DNA of 64,000 nucleotides from Ascidiaceihabitans sp039975415 (GTDB lineage Bacteria; Pseudomonadota; Alphaproteobacteria; Rhodobacterales; Rhodobacteraceae), in assembly GCF_039975415.1 (NCBI RefSeq), contig NZ_JBDWHD010000009.1. One strand, given 5' to 3'. A program made the position numbers and the translations under genes. The notes under the pieces are model-generated. The model had not been told where the DNA came from, searched no databases, and saw only the letters and a program-made list of their open reading frames with translations. This document shows, piece by piece, positions 62,261-64,000 of this stretch (position 1 is the stretch's first letter; each line of letters opens with the position of its first letter).

Positions 62261-63292
62261 ATGAAAAAACGCGCTTTTTTGACCGCTTTGGCGACCGCAG
62301 TTTTTGCCGCTTTGCCTATTGGCGCATTCGCCCAAGACGTCACCTTGCGACTGCACCAGTTCCTACCGGCACCCGCAACTGTTCCGAAGCTTGTGTTGAA
62401 ACCCTGGGCGGATGATCTGGCCCAAAAGTCAGACGGGCGTTTGAAAATCGAACATTTTGACGGCATGGCCCTGGGTGGCCGCCCCCCCGAATTGATGGAT
62501 CAGGCCGTTGACGGTGTGGCCGATATTATCATGACCGTCGTCGGCTACACTCCGGGCCGTTTCCCCAAAACAGAAGTGTTCGAATTGCCCTTTATGATGA
62601 CTGATCCTATCGCCACATCGATGGCGTTCATGGACATGGTTGAAACCGATCTTCAAGCGGAAGAATACAAGGACGTCAAAGTGTTAGGCGCCTGGGTTCA
62701 TGGGCCTGGGGTCATTCACACCCGCACCGGGGTCAGCGCTTTGGAAGATATGTCAGGCAAAAAACTGCGCGGCCCAACCCGTGTGATTGTCGATATGTTG
62801 AAAGAGCTGGGGGCGACGCCAGTGGGGATGCCCTTGCCCGCTATTCCCGAGGCCTTGTCCAAGGGTGCAATCGACGGCACCGTCATCCCATGGGAGGTCT
62901 CGCCCGCCATCAAACTAAGCGAGCTTGTCACAAAACACACAGAGTTTTCGGGGGACGAGGCACTCTATACAGCCACAATTGTGATGGTCATGAACAAAGA
63001 CGCATATGCAGCAATGCCTGACGATTTGCGCGCTATTCTGGACGCAGAAACCGGCATGAAATTGTCAGCGTTTGCATCGCAGATCATGGAAGATCGCGAC
63101 GCGCCGGGTCGGGCCATTGCGCAAAACCTTGGAAACGACATCACCCTTTTGGACGCCACTGAAGTCGCCCGCTGGAAAGCCGCTGCACAGCCTGTGATCC
63201 AACGCTGGATCCGTGAAATGGATGACAAAGGTTTTGATGGCGCAGCATTGATCGAGCAGGCCAAAGCGTTGATCAAGAAACACGGCGGTTGA
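62261..63292 (+). CDS. dctP: TRAP transporter substrate-binding protein (DctP), orphan in window
   Basis: A 343-aa binding protein with a Sec signal ending GAFAQ. The mature part contains LKIEHFDGMALGGRPPELMDQ and GKKLRGPTRVIVDMLKELGATPVGMP, the DctP signature. ATG 62261 follows GGGGAG. No permease gene follows; an FAD monooxygenase gene starts 59 bases downstream. Permeases could lie outside the window. Confidence 0.92.
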   Translation: MKKRAFLTALATAVFAALPIGAFAQDVTLRLHQFLPAPATVPKLVLKPWADDLAQKSDGRLKIEHFDGMALGGRPPELMDQAVDGVADIIMTVVGYTPGRFPKTEVFELPFMMTDPIATSMAFMDMVETDLQAEEYKDVKVLGAWVHGPGVIHTRTGVSALEDMSGKKLRGPTRVIVDMLKELGATPVGMPLPAIPEALSKGAIDGTVIPWEVSPAIKLSELVTKHTEFSGDEALYTATIVMVMNKDAYAAMPDDLRAILDAETGMKLSAFASQIMEDRDAPGRAIAQNLGNDITLLDATEVARWKAAAQPVIQRWIREMDDKGFDGAALIEQAKALIKKHGG

Positions 63293-63351
63293 CCACATCT
63301 GTAAATGCAGGTGAAGACACAAGCCAACGCAAGCAATTGGGATGCAGTGGA

Positions 63352-64000
63352 ATGACGGTGTTAATTGCGGGGGGTGGCATCTCTGGTCTGGCACTTGCCC
63401 TGTCTTGCCATCAGGCCAACATCCCGTTTCAGGTCTTTGAAGCAACCCCAATGCTAAATCCATTGGGCGTCGGGATTAACTTGCAACCTTCGGCCGTTCG
63501 CGAACTATACGCGCTTGGGGTGCAGGATCAGCTGGACGACGTCGGCATACAAACGCGTGACTTTGGGATGTACACCAAACGCGGATTGCACATCTGGACT
63601 GAAGCACGCGGCCTGCATGCGGGATACCACTGGCCGCAATATTCGGTGCACCGTGGCAAGTTCCACATGATGCTCTACAATGAGGTTCTGCGCCGTGCAG
63701 GACCGGATGCGGTGCGCACCGGCTGGAAGGCCACAGGATTTGACACACAAGACGATCGCGTGATTTTGCATCTGGTGGATGGGCAAATGCACACACAAAG
63801 CGTTGAAGGGTCCGTGTTAATCGGGGCCGATGGCATCCACTCTGCTTTGCGCAAACAAATTGCCCCATTCGAAGGCGCACCCTGCTGGGAAGGGGCTGTT
63901 TTGTACCGCGGCACAACACTGGCAAAAGCACCTTTAAGCGGTGCTTCAATGGCGTTGATCGGCCATGCCTCGCGCAGGTTTGTCACCTATCCTATTTCCC
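63352..64000 (+). CDS. FAD-dependent monooxygenase (salicylate hydroxylase-like), truncated by window end
   Basis: The first 216 codons of an FAD monooxygenase. ATG 63352 begins MTVLIAGGGISGLALALS, the Rossmann GxGxxG motif, followed by GVGINLQPSAVREL (group A hydroxylase) and the DG motif GADGIHSALRKQI near residue 157. It hydroxylates aromatic rings or related compounds with NAD(P)H and O2. The 3' end is outside the window. Together with the preceding TRAP binding protein it suggests uptake and oxidation of an aromatic acid. Confidence 0.9.
   Translation, partial: MTVLIAGGGISGLALALSCHQANIPFQVFEATPMLNPLGVGINLQPSAVRELYALGVQDQLDDVGIQTRDFGMYTKRGLHIWTEARGLHAGYHWPQYSVHRGKFHMMLYNEVLRRAGPDAVRTGWKATGFDTQDDRVILHLVDGQMHTQSVEGSVLIGADGIHSALRKQIAPFEGAPCWEGAVLYRGTTLAKAPLSGASMALIGHASRRFVTYPIS

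Noticed and set aside
1..64000. Insertion sequences, prophage or integrase genes
   Set aside because: No transposase, integrase or phage structural protein was recognised in any frame.

Overview
The window looks like a chromosomal segment of a marine alphaproteobacterium of the Roseobacter group (Rhodobacterales). The reasons are moderate-to-high GC, densely packed operons with many ATGA overlaps, two TRAP transporter operons plus a third TRAP binding protein, a TelA-tail/DUF2927/SPFH/zinc-ribbon gene order, a two-subunit exported molybdenum hydroxylase, and two copies of a GC-rich intergenic palindrome I associate with this group. No species can be named from sequence alone.

Layout. 1-5.0 kb: tail of a TelA-like gene, a DUF2927 lipoprotein, an SPFH-GYF protein, a small membrane protein, a zinc-ribbon membrane protein, a nitroreductase and D-aminoacyl-tRNA deacylase (dtd). 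5.1-13.2 kb (minus strand): a complete type I secretion operon, made of a BapA/LapA-like Ig-repeat adhesin, a TolC-like lipoprotein, an ABC exporter and an HlyD adaptor. 13.4-21.9 kb: glycerate 2-kinase, a CocE/NonD hydrolase and a peptide-type ABC importer with a fused double ATPase. 21.9-33.4 kb: mixed housekeeping and catabolic genes (thioredoxin-like protein, GST, ACT protein, phosphodiesterase-like protein, esterase, acyl-CoA ligase, Kbp, an MsbA-type ABC exporter, a lipoprotein, tRNA-Gly(TCC), a DUF1127-like small protein, and a maleate-isomerase/diaminopropionate-lyase pair). 33.5-49.4 kb: an isoquinoline-oxidoreductase-like pair, glutathione-dependent formaldehyde dehydrogenase, an IclR regulator, two TRAP transporters, a GMC oxidoreductase, a rhodanese-like protein and an aldehyde dehydrogenase. 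Together these read as uptake and stepwise oxidation of an alcohol or similar substrate.

The most unusual part is 49.4-61.9 kb, ten consecutive minus-strand genes. From the promoter end they are two unrecognised proteins with hydrophobic segments, a 580-aa DyP-type peroxidase, a cytochrome P450 with an N-terminal hydrophobic segment and no acid residue in its I-helix oxygen motif, a GST-fold protein, a LodA-like quinoprotein oxidase and its LodB-like flavoprotein. These are followed by a DUF4123 chaperone, a T6SS-effector-like protein and a SUMF1-domain protein. LodA-family enzymes release hydrogen peroxide. A DyP peroxidase and a P450 that looks suited to peroxide-shunt chemistry could consume it. 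The adjacent DUF4123 module suggests a link to contact-dependent antagonism. I regard this as the best candidate for an undescribed system in the window, but the functional link is inference from gene order and motifs.

The right end carries a TRAP binding protein without visible permeases and the first part of an FAD monooxygenase that runs off the window.
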